From positions 558,001 to 622,000 of the forward strand of contig NZ_FNFH01000003.1 of the NCBI RefSeq assembly GCF_900100355.1: a DNA stretch of 64,000 nucleotides, in the 5' to 3' direction. The notes under the pieces were generated by a model. The model worked only from the letters and a program-made list of their open reading frames with translations. It did no database searches and was not told the origin of the DNA. The position numbers and the translations under genes are program-made. The stretch comes from Microbulbifer yueqingensis. Its GTDB lineage: Bacteria; Pseudomonadota; Gammaproteobacteria; Pseudomonadales; Cellvibrionaceae. This document shows positions 25,083 through 38,632 of this stretch, piece after piece; positions within the stretch are counted from its first letter, which is position 1, and the number at the start of each line of letters is the position of its first letter.

Positions 25083-26963
25083 TTACTGCGCTTCCACTAC
25101 CTCGATATCTGCCCTGTCAGCCAGGTACCTCTGCACCGCGGCGAGCTCGGCGCTACCGCTCAGGGAGGCCAGTTGCTGGCGGAGAGCCTGCCGCTGCTCC
25201 GGAGTCTGGCGCTTGAAATCACCCTCGCGGACGTCGCGCAACTGGAGGATTACCTGATCCCCGCTGTCAGTGGCGAACACCTTGATTGCAGCCGAACCAG
25301 ATGATGGCGCCGCCATGGCGAAGGCTTCAGAGATAATCTGGCCGCGCTGGCCGACACCCCCGCGACGGGTATTGTCGCTGGATTTCAGGGACAGCTGCTG
25401 TTCTTTCGCAACCTCGGCGAATTCGGCACCCGAACGCACCTGCTCGGCAAACGCCTCTGCCCTCTCAGCCAGCTGCATGCTCGCCTTCTCACGCTTGAGC
25501 TGTTCGACGATGCGCTCGCGCACTTCCTCGAGCGGATAGGTGCCAGCCGGCTGATGCTCAGTCACCCGCAGGACCACGGAGTGATCCTCTGTCAGGTTCA
25601 GCACGTCAGAAGTGTTACCGTCCAGCATCACCTCCGGTGCAAACGCAGCGGCGACTACCTTGTCATTGGCCGCAATGCCGGGTCCGCCCTGGCGACCGAA
25701 CAGCGGCAGCTGCTGCAGGGAAACGCCCAGTTCCTCTGCCGGGCCGGCCAGTGTCTCGGCGTTATAAGCCAGGTCTGCGAGACGCCCGAGGGCAGCGACA
25801 AACTCGCGCTCGGCTTCAGCGTTGCGCAACTGTGCGGTAATGGCGGCTTCCCGCTCCTCAAAGGATGGGGGTTCGACGCCCTCAACCTCAAGCAGCTTGA
25901 TGAAGTGCGTGCCGGCATCCGTCTCGACCGGACCGGAGACGCCCCCGACATCCAGCTGGGCAAGGGCCTCCTCGAATGCCTCCGGGAATACATCCCCGTC
26001 GGTGAATCCAAGATCACCGCCCTCCTCACTGGAGCCCACATCGTCGGAATACTCACGGGCGAGAGCGGCGAAGTCCTCGCCCGCTTCAAGCCTGGACTGA
26101 ATCTCGGCAATTTTTGCCTCGTCAGCATCCTCCAGAAGGATGTGCGCAGCCCGGCGGCGTTCGCTGGCCTGGTAATTCGCCGCTTCCTGTTCGTACTGTG
26201 CGCGAACATCCTGCGGAGACACATCGATATTCTCGGCGAACACCTCGGGCTTCAGCTCGATATATTCAATGGCCACCTGTTCCGGACGCTTGAAAGAGGC
26301 CTCGTTTTCGGCGTAGTAATCCTGAACTTCCTGCTCGGACACACTGACTTCGCCGAGCATATCTGTCACAGGCAAGACTACGTAATCGAAATCCCGCTCC
26401 TCCATCGAGATCTCGACCACTTCCTCGGCATCGGCACGGGTGGCTATCGCAGTGCCGGATACGCTGTCAGCATATTGCTGCAATACCAGGTCACGCTCCA
26501 TCACCTGGCGGAAACTGGCCGGGCTATAGCCCATGCGGCGGAGGGCATCCCGAAACATTTGCGGGTCGAAAGTGCCATTTACCTGGAAGGCGGGCACCTG
26601 TACGGTTTCCCTGTCGATGGCGGCAGTGCTCATGACCATACCGCTATCCTGCGCTGCCTGGCGCAGTACGGAACTGGTCACCAGCTGTTGCAAAACCGGG
26701 CCGCGCAGGCGCTCGTCAGTCAGGAGGTCAGCCGGTGCGTTGTCACCGTACTGGCTCAAAATCATATTGCGGCGATTCTGGATCGCGCGCTGCAGGTCGA
26801 GGTTGGTAATTTTTTCACCGTTGACTTCGGCCACCTTATCGGTAGCGCCGCCACTGCTGCCGGCGAAAAAGTCGATTCCCCCAATGACCATAATGAAACC
26901 GAAAAAGCCGGCCACGATGATTGCGGCTGTGCCTTTCAGGTTATCGCGCATGGACTGAAGCAT
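25083..26963 (-). CDS. ppiD: periplasmic folding chaperone PpiD (SurA-like, parvulin domain)
   Basis: 626 residues. One N-terminal membrane anchor (about 13-35) is followed by a SurA-type chaperone region and a parvulin-like domain (about 265-360, RRAAHILLEDADEAKI to GTHFIKLLEV). PpiD sits at the SecYEG exit and helps newly exported proteins; its own isomerase activity is weak or absent in E. coli. The start at 26963 has GGAG seven bases upstream. It follows hupB on the same strand, as in E. coli and Pseudomonas, but a terminator lies between them, so it likely has its own promoter. Confidence 0.93.
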   Translation of the reverse strand: MLQSMRDNLKGTAAIIVAGFFGFIMVIGGIDFFAGSSGGATDKVAEVNGEKITNLDLQRAIQNRRNMILSQYGDNAPADLLTDERLRGPVLQQLVTSSVLRQAAQDSGMVMSTAAIDRETVQVPAFQVNGTFDPQMFRDALRRMGYSPASFRQVMERDLVLQQYADSVSGTAIATRADAEEVVEISMEERDFDYVVLPVTDMLGEVSVSEQEVQDYYAENEASFKRPEQVAIEYIELKPEVFAENIDVSPQDVRAQYEQEAANYQASERRRAAHILLEDADEAKIAEIQSRLEAGEDFAALAREYSDDVGSSEEGGDLGFTDGDVFPEAFEEALAQLDVGGVSGPVETDAGTHFIKLLEVEGVEPPSFEEREAAITAQLRNAEAEREFVAALGRLADLAYNAETLAGPAEELGVSLQQLPLFGRQGGPGIAANDKVVAAAFAPEVMLDGNTSDVLNLTEDHSVVLRVTEHQPAGTYPLEEVRERIVEQLKREKASMQLAERAEAFAEQVRSGAEFAEVAKEQQLSLKSSDNTRRGGVGQRGQIISEAFAMAAPSSGSAAIKVFATDSGDQVILQLRDVREGDFKRQTPEQRQALRQQLASLSGSAELAAVQRYLADRADIEVVEAQ

Positions 26964-27011
26964 GCTCAGCTCCGAAAAATAACTCTAGATAAATTTATAT
27001 GGGCCAGAAAC

Positions 27012-27038
27012 AAAAAAGGCGCATCCCAGCGATACGCC
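27012..27038 (-). terminator. rho-independent terminator of hupB
   Basis: On the minus strand AGGCGTATC pairs with GATGCGCCT (one U-G pair, GCTG loop) and is followed by six T. It begins about 36 bases after the hupB stop. Confidence 0.8.
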
Positions 27039-27074
27039 TCTTCTGAAGCTTCGAACCTCGCGGGTCCGTGCCTC

Positions 27075-27347
27075 TTAGTTTACTGCGTCTTTCAGGGCTT
27101 TACCGGCCTTGAAATTCGGGATCTTGGCAGCGGCGATTTCGATCGGGTCGCCGGTGCGCGGGTTGCGGCCAGTGCGCGCAGCGCGTTCTTTAACGGCGAA
27201 AGTACCAAATCCTACCAGAGCTACCTGATCACCCTTTTTCAGTGCATCGGTAATGCTGTCTACCATGGCGTCCAGAGCACGGCCGGCCGCTGCCTTCGGA
27301 ATGTCTGCAGATGCGGCAATTGCTTCAATCAGTTCGGACTTATTCAC
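27075..27347 (-). CDS. hupB: DNA-binding protein HU-beta
   Basis: 90 residues, exact HU length. The DNA-binding beta arm carries the signature [24 protein letters not shown] with the RxGxNP core at about 55-65, and it starts [16 protein letters not shown]. It binds and bends DNA without strong sequence preference and compacts the nucleoid. The GTG start at 27347 has GAGGG seven bases before it. The order lon, hupB, ppiD is conserved in gammaproteobacteria. Confidence 0.96.
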   Translation of the reverse strand: MNKSELIEAIAASADIPKAAAGRALDAMVDSITDALKKGDQVALVGFGTFAVKERAARTGRNPRTGDPIEIAAAKIPNFKAGKALKDAVN

Positions 27348-27605
27348 GCTTAATCCCTCTGTTCTTTTCTAGGTATGTACTGGGAGCCCCCTCGCAGGGC
27401 TCCTCCGCGTTCGAGCCTTGTCATCGGCGAATTGGGCGCCGATCAATAAGCCACGTGTTATACCAACTGCCCGATAGCGGGTCAAGGAAGCATGCGGGTT
27501 TCAGGGCAGTTGGACAATTAAGCGACAGCTTTTGCTGGCGGTCAGATTATTTTTTAAGCGGCTTCAGGGGCACCCTGCGGTGCCCCTGCAATGGCGCGAA
27601 TTTTA

Positions 27606-30011
27606 TTAATGGGTGCGAACCTGGCCCTGGGAACGCTCCTCAGCCTTCTTCTGCAGGGCCGAATACTCTTCGTCCGTCAGGGACTGCGGCTTGTGTTCAA
27701 GCGCAAGATCGAGCACCTGGTCGATCCACTTGACCGGCTTGATCGTGAGGTCCTGCAGGATATTGTCCGGGATGTCCTTCAGGTCGCGCTCATTGTCCGC
27801 CGGGATCAGCACCGTCTGGATGCCGCCCCTGTGCGCCGCCAGCAGCTTTTCCTTCAACCCACCAATGCGCAACACTTCGCCCCGCAGGGTAATCTCCCCG
27901 GTCATGGCCACGTCCGAACGCACTGGAATACCGGTGAGAACGGAAGCCAGCGCCGTGCACATCGCGATACCCGCAGACGGGCCGTCTTTCGGGGTGGCCC
28001 CCTCAGGCACGTGGATATGGATATCCCTGGTTTCATGAAAGTCTGGTGCAATGCCGAGGGACTGGGCCCGGGCCCTGACAACGGTCAGTGCCGCCTGGAT
28101 AGACTCCTGCATCACATCACCGAGCGAACCGGTCTTGATGACACGGCCCTTACCCTGCACTGCCGAGGACTCGATGGTAAGCAACTCACCACCCACTTCT
28201 GTCCACGCGAGCCCGGTAACCTGGCCGATCTTGTTTTCCTCCTCGGCGCGACCGAAGTCATACTTCCGCACACCCAGCAGGTCTTCCAGCTGGTCGGGCT
28301 GGACCACTGCCTTGCTGGTGGTGGACTTGCGTACGTGCTCGGTAACAATCTTGCGGCAGATCTTGGCGATCTCGCGGTCGAGCCCGCGCACCCCGGCCTC
28401 GCGGGTGTAATAACGGATGATGTCCCGGACGGTATCATCGGACAGCGACAACTCGTCCTCTTTCAGGCCATTCGCTTTGCGCTGCTTCGGGACCAGGTAG
28501 CGCTGGGTGATGTTGACCTTCTCGTCCTCCGTATAGCCCGGCAGGCGGATAACTTCCATCCGGTCGAGCAGCGGGCCCGGGATATTCATGGAGTTGGAGG
28601 TACACACGAACATCACATCGGACAGGTCATAATCAACCTCGAGGTAATGGTCGTTGAATGACTTGTTCTGCTCGGGGTCGAGAACCTCCAGCAGCGCCGA
28701 AGCGGGGTCGCCGCGCTGGTCCATGCCCATCTTGTCCACCTCGTCGAGGAGGAACAGCGGGTTCTTGACCCCCACTTTCGAGATCTTCTGGATCAGCTTG
28801 CCTGGCAGGGAACCGATATAAGTGCGGCGGTGGCCGCGGATCTCCGCCTCATCCCGCACGCCACCGAGGGCCATGCGTACATATTTCCGGTTGGTCGCCC
28901 GCGCCACTGACTGGCCCAGGGAGGTCTTGCCGACGCCGGGAGGCCCGACCAGGCAAAGGATCGGCCCCTTCACTTTCTTGACGCGCTTCTGCACAGCGAG
29001 GTATTCGAGGATACGCTCCTTGACCTCCTCGAGCCCGTAGTGATCCTTGTCGAGGATTTCCTCCGCCTTTTTCAGGTCGTGCCTGACCCGGCTGGCCTTC
29101 TTCCACGGCACACTCAGCATCCAGTCGATGTAACTGCGCAGCACGGATGCTTCCGCGGACATCGGCGACATCATCTTCAGTTTCGCCAGCTCGGCGCGGG
29201 TTTTCTTCTCCGCTTCCGCACTCATTCCGGATTCGGCGATTTTTTTCTCGAGCTCCTCGACCTCGTTGGGCTCTTCGGTGATCTCACCCAGTTCCTTCTG
29301 AATGGCCTTCATCTGCTCATTCAGGTAGTACTCGCGCTGGCTCTTTTCCATCTGCTTCTTGACCCGGCCACGTATGCGCTTTTCCACCTGGATCAGGTCG
29401 ATTTCCGAATCCATCAGGCCGAGCAGGGTCTCGAGCCGCTCCTTGACGCTCGATGTCTCCAGCAGCTCCTGTTTCTGGCCGAGCTCAAGCGACATATGGG
29501 CGGCAATCGTGTCGGCCAGGCGCCCGGGCTCGTCGATGCCGGAAAGGGAGGTAATCACCTCGCTCGGCACTTTCTTGCTCACCGAGACATACTGCTCGAA
29601 CTGGCTCATTGCGGAACGCACCAGGGCCTCGGCCTCGGCTTCGGGCAGCTCCTCTGTCTCCAGCGGCTCTACCCTGGCACGGTAGTGACCGTCGCCCTCG
29701 ATCACCTCGAGAATATTGACGCGCCGGCTTCCTTCCACCAGTACCTTGACGGTTCCATCGGGTAATTTCAGGAGCTGGAGAACACTGGCGACAGTACCCA
29801 CGCGGTAAACGTCATCCGCGCCGGGGTCATCCTCCGAGGCCTGCCGCTGGGCAACGAGAAGCACCTGCTTATCGGTACGCATGGCCTCTTCCAGCGCATC
29901 GATGGATTTTTCCCGGCCCACAAACAGCGGGATGACCATATGCGGGTACACGACAACGTCGCGCAATGGCAGCAGCGGAAACTCTTGCTTGGTGTCGGAT
30001 GGCTGATCCAT
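27606..30011 (-). CDS. lon: ATP-dependent protease Lon
   Basis: 801 residues. The N-terminal substrate-binding domain (about 10-200) and coiled coil are followed by the AAA+ module with Walker [13 protein letters not shown] near 355 and by the protease domain. The catalytic serine in PKDGPSAG falls at residue 679, the same number as in E. coli Lon; the partner lysine is in [14 protein letters not shown]. It degrades misfolded and regulatory proteins in the cytoplasm. The frame opens earlier, but the ATG at 30011 has AGAGGAG upstream and gives the family N-terminus. A heat-shock type promoter lies about 95 bases upstream of the start. Confidence 0.96.
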   Translation of the reverse strand: MDQPSDTKQEFPLLPLRDVVVYPHMVIPLFVGREKSIDALEEAMRTDKQVLLVAQRQASEDDPGADDVYRVGTVASVLQLLKLPDGTVKVLVEGSRRVNILEVIEGDGHYRARVEPLETEELPEAEAEALVRSAMSQFEQYVSVSKKVPSEVITSLSGIDEPGRLADTIAAHMSLELGQKQELLETSSVKERLETLLGLMDSEIDLIQVEKRIRGRVKKQMEKSQREYYLNEQMKAIQKELGEITEEPNEVEELEKKIAESGMSAEAEKKTRAELAKLKMMSPMSAEASVLRSYIDWMLSVPWKKASRVRHDLKKAEEILDKDHYGLEEVKERILEYLAVQKRVKKVKGPILCLVGPPGVGKTSLGQSVARATNRKYVRMALGGVRDEAEIRGHRRTYIGSLPGKLIQKISKVGVKNPLFLLDEVDKMGMDQRGDPASALLEVLDPEQNKSFNDHYLEVDYDLSDVMFVCTSNSMNIPGPLLDRMEVIRLPGYTEDEKVNITQRYLVPKQRKANGLKEDELSLSDDTVRDIIRYYTREAGVRGLDREIAKICRKIVTEHVRKSTTSKAVVQPDQLEDLLGVRKYDFGRAEEENKIGQVTGLAWTEVGGELLTIESSAVQGKGRVIKTGSLGDVMQESIQAALTVVRARAQSLGIAPDFHETRDIHIHVPEGATPKDGPSAGIAMCTALASVLTGIPVRSDVAMTGEITLRGEVLRIGGLKEKLLAAHRGGIQTVLIPADNERDLKDIPDNILQDLTIKPVKWIDQVLDLALEHKPQSLTDEEYSALQKKAEERSQGQVRTH

Positions 30012-30104
30012 AGAACTCCTCTCGGCCCGATCACTGGGTATACAGTCGCGCCGCGATTGGCCGCAACGCTGAAAATTCATCCGCAAACCTGCGGCTAAGG
30101 CTAG

Positions 30105-30134
30105 AAGATGGGGTGACGGCGGCCGTATTACAAG
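30105..30134 (-). promoter_or_regulatory. sigma-32-like promoter of lon
   Basis: On the minus strand CTTGTAA (-35), 14 bases, then CCCCATCTT (-10). The heat-shock consensus is CTTGAAA, 11-16 bases, CCCCATNT, so only one -35 base differs and the -10 is complete. Lon is a classical member of the sigma-32 regulon, which supports the call. Confidence 0.75.
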
Positions 30135-30281
30135 GGCCGGTCACGGGGATTTTTGCCCCCACCAGTCACTTCCCAATCGCCAGCCTTTCCTGACCGTTAA
30201 TAATATAGGGATATTCGGCCCCCGACGGGAATCTATCTGCGCGAGGCGCCAGATACCCCAGACTGCCGCACAATTTTCACA

Positions 30282-30319
30282 GGCATAAAAAAAGCCCCGA
30301 AACGGGGCTTTTTTATGCC
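30282..30319 (-). terminator. rho-independent terminator of clpX
   Basis: GGCATAAAAAAAGCCCCG, three bases, CGGGGCTTTTTTATGCC: a long palindrome with a GC core of six pairs and T runs on both strands. It lies 10 bases after the clpX stop and closes the clpP-clpX transcript. Confidence 0.9.
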
Positions 30320-30328
30320 GGAAGGTCT

Positions 30329-31618
30329 CTACTCCTCGGGAGCCGCCTTCTGCGTATTGGCGTCATTACTCTCATAGACCAGTAATGGCGCCGACTCGCC
30401 CTTGATGACCGCTTCGTCGATCACAACCTTGGCGACATTATCCATAGAAGGAATGTCGTACATCGTCTCCAGCAGGACCGATTCCATGATCGAGCGCAGG
30501 CCCCGGGCACCGGTTTTCCGCTCCATGGCCTTGGCGGCCACCGCGTCCAGGGCATCTGGACGGAAATCCAGCTCGACACCTTCCATCTCGAACAGCTTGC
30601 CGTACTGCTTGGTGAGCGCGTTGCGCGGCTCGGTAAGGATCTGGACCAGGGCCGGCCCGTCCAGCTCCTCGAGCGTAGCGGTGACCGGCAGGCGACCGAC
30701 GAACTCCGGTATCAGGCCGTAGCGCACCAGGTCTTCCGGCTCGAGACCCAGCAGGATTTCGCCAAAGTTGCTTTTGTTGTCCTTGGACTTCACCTCGGCA
30801 CTGAAGCCGATGCCGCCCTTTTCCGAGCGGTCGCGGATAACCTTGTCGAGACCCGCAAAGGCGCCCCCGCAGATAAACAGGATGTTGGTGGTATCCACCT
30901 GCAGGAACTCCTGCTGGGGATGCTTGCGCCCGCCCTGTGGGGGTACTGAGGCGACCGTGCCCTCGATCAGCTTAAGCAGGGCCTGCTGGACGCCCTCACC
31001 GGAGACATCCCGGGTAATCGACGGGTTGTCTGACTTGCGGGAAATCTTGTCGATCTCATCGATATAGACGATACCCTGCTGCGCTTTTTCGACGTCATAG
31101 TCACACTTCTGCAGCAGCTTCTGGATGATGTTCTCGACGTCCTCGCCCACATAGCCGGCCTCGGTCAATGTGGTCGCATCCGCGATGGTGAACGGTACAT
31201 TGAGCAGGCGCGCAAGTGTCTCTGCCAGCAGCGTCTTACCGCTGCCGGTGGGACCCACCAGCAGGATGTTGGACTTGCTGAGCTCGACTTCATCCTTGCC
31301 CTTGACCGCGCCCTTGCTGCGCAGGCGCTTGTAGTGATTGTACACAGCCACCGCCAGCACGCGCTTGGCTCGCTCCTGGCCAATGACGTACTGGTCAAGG
31401 ATCTCGGTAATCTCTTTCGGGGTGGGCAGCCGGCCCTCCGGACCTTCCGAACTCTCCTGTACCTCTTCTCGAATGATATCGGTGCAAAGTTCGACACATT
31501 CGTCGCAGATAAAGACAGACGGGCCCGCAATCAGCTTGCGCACCTCCTGCTGGCTTTTGCCACAGAAAGAACAGTACAGCAGTTTGCCGTTGTCTTCTCC
31601 ACTGCTCTGGTCGGTCAT
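30329..31618 (-). CDS. clpX: ATP-dependent Clp protease, ATP-binding subunit ClpX
   Basis: 429 residues. The N-terminal zinc-binding domain has CSFCGKSQ and CDECVELC. The AAA+ part has Walker [14 protein letters not shown], Walker [11 protein letters not shown], an [22 protein letters not shown] segment with sensor features, and the GFSAEV region. ClpX unfolds tagged proteins (for example ssrA) and feeds them to ClpP. The frame opens with TTG at 31621, but the ATG at 31618 has GGAG seven bases before it. It is 152 bases downstream of clpP, as usual. Confidence 0.97.
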   Translation of the reverse strand: MTDQSSGEDNGKLLYCSFCGKSQQEVRKLIAGPSVFICDECVELCTDIIREEVQESSEGPEGRLPTPKEITEILDQYVIGQERAKRVLAVAVYNHYKRLRSKGAVKGKDEVELSKSNILLVGPTGSGKTLLAETLARLLNVPFTIADATTLTEAGYVGEDVENIIQKLLQKCDYDVEKAQQGIVYIDEIDKISRKSDNPSITRDVSGEGVQQALLKLIEGTVASVPPQGGRKHPQQEFLQVDTTNILFICGGAFAGLDKVIRDRSEKGGIGFSAEVKSKDNKSNFGEILLGLEPEDLVRYGLIPEFVGRLPVTATLEELDGPALVQILTEPRNALTKQYGKLFEMEGVELDFRPDALDAVAAKAMERKTGARGLRSIMESVLLETMYDIPSMDNVAKVVIDEAVIKGESAPLLVYESNDANTQKAAPEE

Positions 31619-31770
31619 CAAAATACTCCGTGCTCAGTCGGCCAGCCGGTGGCCCGGCTTCTCTCATGTGTTCTATAGCAAGATGCTGCCTTTCGGCGCG
31701 TTTTTCAAGCCTTTTGTCGTCCGGGGGGACGGACAACCGGGCCAGGCAGATTTCCGACCGGCCAACCGCG

Positions 31771-32412
31771 TTACTTCTCCAGCCCCTGGCGACGGGTAAG
31801 TACGTCGTCTACAAGTCCGTACTCGCTCGCCTCGTCGGCGCTGAGGAACTTGTCCCGTTCGGTATCCCGCTCTATCTCTTCAATGCTGCGCCCGGAATGG
31901 TGCGCCATCAGCTCGTTGAGGCGCTGCCGGATCTTGAGGATTTCCTGGGCGTGAATGTGGATATCGCTTGCCTGCCCCTGGGCGCCGCCACTGGGCTGGT
32001 GGATCATTACCCGTGAATTGGGCGTGGCAAAACGCTTGCCCGTAGCACCGGACGCAAGCAGGAATGCCCCCATACTGCACGCCTGGCCGATACACATGGT
32101 GCTCACGTCAGGCTTGATAAACTGCATGGTGTCGTAAATGGACAGGCCGGCAGTCACCGATCCCCCCGGGGAGTTAATGTACAGGTGAATGTCCTTGTCA
32201 GGATTTTCCGCCTCCAGGAACAGCAGCTGTGCAACCACCAGGTTCGCCATGTGGTCCTCGACCGGCCCAACCAGGAAGATCACCCGCTCCTTGAGCAGGC
32301 GGGAATAAATATCGAAAGAACGCTCGCCGCGGGCAGTTTGCTCCACAACCATGGGCACAAGCCCGGAGGCTGAGGTTTCGATGGTGGACTGGGGGTATTC
32401 AAAACGTGCCAT
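31771..32412 (-). CDS. clpP: ATP-dependent Clp protease proteolytic subunit ClpP
   Basis: 213 residues including a short propeptide. The catalytic triad is visible: S113 in [11 protein letters not shown]138 in [10 protein letters not shown] and D187 in the ERDTERDKF segment. Two rings of seven form the chamber into which ClpX or ClpA threads substrates. It lies between tig and clpX in the invariant tig-clpP-clpX order. Confidence 0.97.
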   Translation of the reverse strand: MARFEYPQSTIETSASGLVPMVVEQTARGERSFDIYSRLLKERVIFLVGPVEDHMANLVVAQLLFLEAENPDKDIHLYINSPGGSVTAGLSIYDTMQFIKPDVSTMCIGQACSMGAFLLASGATGKRFATPNSRVMIHQPSGGAQGQASDIHIHAQEILKIRQRLNELMAHHSGRSIEEIERDTERDKFLSADEASEYGLVDDVLTRRQGLEK

Positions 32413-32584
32413 AAGTACCGTCGCTTCCTTTTTTGGCGTATCAGGCGAGAGGCCCCGGAACTGCCAGGGGCTGAAATACTGGGTTTTCTGAGCTTAACCG
32501 GTCGGGCGCGAGAAAGCCAGCCGGCGGGAAGGGGGGAAGAAAGGGATCCGGCGACCGCTCAGGCGGCCGCCGGGCAGAGGCATT

Positions 32585-33898
32585 TTAGCCTTGCTGCTGG
32601 GGCTTGATAACGTCGTCGTAGGAGCTCTTGACTTCCTCGACCTTCGCCTTGTCCAGCACGAAATCCACCACCTGGTCTTCCAGCACCACAGACTCGACAC
32701 CGGAAAGCAGCTCGCGGTTGCTGAAGTAGTACTCGACAACTTCCTCCGGCTGCTGGTAAGTGGAAGCAAGCTCTTCAACCTTGGCTTTCACGCGCGAGGC
32801 ATCGACCTGCAGTTCATTCTGCTTGACGATCTCGCCCACAACCAGGCCGAGCACTACGCGGCGCTTGGCCTGCTCTTCGAACATGGTGTCCGGGAGCATC
32901 CTGGCGGCATCCTCCGGCTTGATCTGGCCACCGAACTGCTGGACCATCTGGCCACGCAGGGTCTGGACCTCGCCGGCAACCAGTGCAGCCGGCAGCTCAA
33001 CCTGGTGCTTCTCGAACAGCTGGTCCATGACCTGGGTCTTGACCTTGTTCTGTGCCGCGTTCTTCAGCTCGCGCTCCATGTTGTTGCGCACTTCCTCGCG
33101 GAACTTCTCCTCGCCGCCCTCTTCGACGCCATAGGCCTTGAAGAACTCCTCATCGAGTTCGGGCAGCTCGGGTTTCTCGGAGGACTTCACCTTGATGGTA
33201 AAAGTAACTTCAGCGCCGCGCAGCTCTTCGGCCTGGTAGTCCTCGGGGAAGGTCACCTCGATGTCCTTCTCCTCGCCCGGCTTCATGCCCAGGATACCGT
33301 CCTCGAAGCCCGGGATCATCTGGCCGGAGCCCAGCACCAGCTGGTGATCCTCGGCCTTGCCACCCTCGAACTCTTCGCCGTCTTTCTTGCCGACGAAGTC
33401 GATGGTCACACGGTCACCCTTCTGGGCCTTGCGCTTGGTATCTTTCCAGCCGGACTGCTGCTTGCGCAGAACGTCGATCATGTTGTCGACGTCTTTGTCG
33501 GTCACTTCCGCAACCGGGCGCTCAACGCTCAGCTCAGCCAGGTCGGCCAGCTCAACTTCCGGGTAAACCTCGAAAGTGGCGACATACTCCAGGTTCTCGC
33601 CCGGCTCGGTCTGCTTGGCCTCGATGCTGGGCTGACCGGCAGGCTTTACCTGCTCCTGCTGCACGGCCTCGTAGAAAGAGCGGCTCATCACTTCGCCCAG
33701 CACTTCCTGGCGCACGCCTGCGCCATAGCGCTGGCGGACAACTTTCAGCGGCACCTTGCCCTTGCGGAAACCGTTAATGCGCACGGTCTTGGCCGCCTGC
33801 TGGAGACGTTTATCCACTTCTTTATCGACGACTTCCGCCGGCAGGTTGACGGTCAGACGACGCTCCAGGCCGGAAGTTGTTTCGATGGAAACCTGCAT
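32585..33898 (-). CDS. tig: trigger factor, ribosome-bound chaperone and peptidyl-prolyl isomerase
   Basis: 437 residues. The N-terminal ribosome-binding domain has the signature NGFRKGKVPLKVV (G-F-R-x-G-x-x-P near 43-51), followed by an FKBP-like domain (about 150-245, GDRVTIDFVGKKDGEEFEGG) and the helical C-domain. It meets nascent chains at the tunnel exit. A frame extension upstream to 34081 is rejected: MQVSIETTSGLERRL at 33898 is the family start, with GAGG upstream. tRNA-Leu lies 194 bases upstream on the same strand. Confidence 0.96.
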   Translation of the reverse strand: MQVSIETTSGLERRLTVNLPAEVVDKEVDKRLQQAAKTVRINGFRKGKVPLKVVRQRYGAGVRQEVLGEVMSRSFYEAVQQEQVKPAGQPSIEAKQTEPGENLEYVATFEVYPEVELADLAELSVERPVAEVTDKDVDNMIDVLRKQQSGWKDTKRKAQKGDRVTIDFVGKKDGEEFEGGKAEDHQLVLGSGQMIPGFEDGILGMKPGEEKDIEVTFPEDYQAEELRGAEVTFTIKVKSSEKPELPELDEEFFKAYGVEEGGEEKFREEVRNNMERELKNAAQNKVKTQVMDQLFEKHQVELPAALVAGEVQTLRGQMVQQFGGQIKPEDAARMLPDTMFEEQAKRRVVLGLVVGEIVKQNELQVDASRVKAKVEELASTYQQPEEVVEYYFSNRELLSGVESVVLEDQVVDFVLDKAKVEEVKSSYDDVIKPQQQG

Positions 33899-34092
33899 CT
33901 TAATCCTCGTGAGACTCTCTGTAGTCGCGCCGCAGCGCCAGCTCTTGCGTGGTCGACGGAGCCTTCCGATCGACCTTCCTCTCAGGCCCAGCACCGGTCG
34001 CGAATAGCTGACTGGCAGGCTGGCGCCAAATACAAGCAGTCCGCGCCTGGCCACTGTCCGGGCCGGCTGAGCGGACTGCACTGTTCATAGCT

Positions 34093-34177
<85 letters not shown>

Positions 34178-34328
34178 GTGACCACTGCCGCTAACTCATT
34201 GATATATATGCATTTTACTGCACTGACCCGTGGGCCCCGCGACAGGGGGAGCAGATTGTGCCACAGCCACGGGGGCGCTTCAACAAAATGCCCGCGGCGG
34301 CCACCGCCGCGAGGGGGCTGCGGACAAT

Positions 34329-34356
34329 AAAAAAGGGCGCCCGGCGGGCGCCCTTT
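34329..34356 (-). terminator. rho-independent terminator of fadBA
   Basis: On the minus strand AAGGGCGCCC, GCC loop, GGGCGCCCTT followed by a T run. It lies about 24 bases after the fadA stop. Confidence 0.9.
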
Positions 34357-34379
34357 CCGTGCCAGAGGCAGAAGGCCTG

Positions 34380-37723
<3,344 letters not shown>

Positions 37724-37842
37724 TGATTGACCTCTTGGATTCGGGGCTCGAGTTGGCCCGGGGTCGAAATTGTGTGGGACCGGGGATTGAGGGCGCCGTC
37801 AGATTAGAGTGACGACCTGCCCCATTTCGGTCAGCCAGCCCT

Positions 37843-37873
37843 AGTATAGCCAGATTCAAACATACGTTTGAAT
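37843..37873 (-). promoter_or_regulatory. fadBA promoter region with PsrA-like palindromic operator
   Basis: 37854-37873 is a perfect 20-base palindrome, ATTCAAAC-ATAC-GTTTGAAT. It matches the CAAAC-N4-GTTTG core described for PsrA-type TetR regulators of fadBA5 in pseudomonads (G/CAAAC-N2-4-GTTTG/C). A -10-like TATACT on the minus strand lies at 37843-37848, so the operator would fall between or over -35 and -10 and block polymerase. The regulator gene itself is not in the window. Confidence 0.7.
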
Positions 37874-37979
37874 AGTCTTTTGTTACAAATTCGATGGCAC
37901 CAGCGGTACAGGAGTTCAGAATTTGGCCAGGATTCCGTCGACTGACAGTGAAAATGCCGCAAAACCTTGCCGCGCCCCG

Positions 37980-38576
37980 TCACACGCAGGGTGGGGTGTT
38001 GGCACTCACGAGAATACAGTCGCAATCTCCCGGATTGCGGAAGCGGTGCGGCCTGCGGCTGCTGAAATAGTAGCCGTCGCCGGGGCCGAGAACCGCCACC
38101 TCGGCGCCTACGGTTACCTCCAATTGACCTGATACGACGATTCCCCCCTCCTCACCGGAATGGCTGAGCATCTCCGGCCCGGTGTCACCTCCGGGGGGAT
38201 AGGTTTCGTACAGGATAGACATCTCGCGGTTACTGTGGCCAGCGGCAAGAAGGCGGTGCCCGACCGCGCCGGTGCCCACATCCGGCATATCTTCGGCGCG
38301 AAAAAAGACGGAGGGGGAATCATCGAGCTGCAGGGAGAAAAACTCCGCAAGAGACATGGGGATACTGTCCAGCACCTTCTTCAGCGAACCCACTGACGGG
38401 CTGACCCTCCCCTGCTCGATCAGGGAGATGGTGGCATTGGTGACGCCCGCGCGTTTCGCGAGCTCGCGCTGGGACCAGCCCCGCATCAGGCGCACAGACC
38501 GAAGCCGCGCGCCGACATCGACGCTGTCCTCTTCCCTGAGTTCCGGGGCTTTCGTCGCCGGTTCGGTTCCAGCCAT
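37980..38576 (-). CDS. XRE-family transcriptional regulator with cupin sensor domain
   Basis: 198 residues. A helix-turn-helix of lambda-repressor type (about 20-75, LRSVRLMRGWSQRELAKRAG then TNATISLIEQGRVSP) is followed by a small cupin domain (about 120-190). This layout is that of PuuR and related repressors of amine or amino-acid catabolism. The ligand is unknown. It is oriented with FabY and fadBA on the minus strand, with 56 bases to fabY upstream and 256 to fadB downstream, so it could regulate either or itself. The putrescine function of PuuR should not be assumed, as no puu genes are here. Confidence 0.82.
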   Translation of the reverse strand: MAGTEPATKAPELREEDSVDVGARLRSVRLMRGWSQRELAKRAGVTNATISLIEQGRVSPSVGSLKKVLDSIPMSLAEFFSLQLDDSPSVFFRAEDMPDVGTGAVGHRLLAAGHSNREMSILYETYPPGGDTGPEMLSHSGEEGGIVVSGQLEVTVGAEVAVLGPGDGYYFSSRRPHRFRNPGDCDCILVSANTPPCV

Positions 38577-38632
38577 AGTTCACCCGCCTGTTGCATGGCT
38601 CCAGTCTACGCCTTTCGCAACCGGCGGCAACC

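Larger units (their letters stand above)
30012..30328. other. lon upstream region between clpX and lon
   Basis: These 317 bases hold the clpX terminator (30282-30319) and a sigma-32-like promoter for lon (30105-30134). Between them is an AT-rich patch around 30195-30215 that could hold a vegetative promoter, though I cannot fix its elements. No gene is seen. Confidence 0.5.

Noticed and set aside
25554-27353. A 599-codon open frame antisense to ppiD and hupB
   Set aside because: It mirrors the real genes on the other strand, has no ribosome site and no recognisable domain; long antisense frames are expected in GC-rich DNA.
27565-27588. CAGGGGCAC/GTGCCCCTG hairpin just after lon, considered as lon terminator
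   Set aside because: On the lon strand it is followed by an A run, not a T run; kept only as an inverted repeat of unknown meaning.
32591-34090. A 499-codon open frame antisense to tig
   Set aside because: Its composition is the complement of the Glu/Lys-rich trigger factor; no family resemblance.
34178-34260. A promoter for tRNA-Leu in the AT-rich stretch upstream
   Set aside because: TATATAT is present on the minus strand, but no -35 at suitable spacing could be chosen with confidence.
37980-38576. Calling the XRE-cupin regulator PuuR
   Set aside because: The domain layout is shared by many regulators and no putrescine genes are near.
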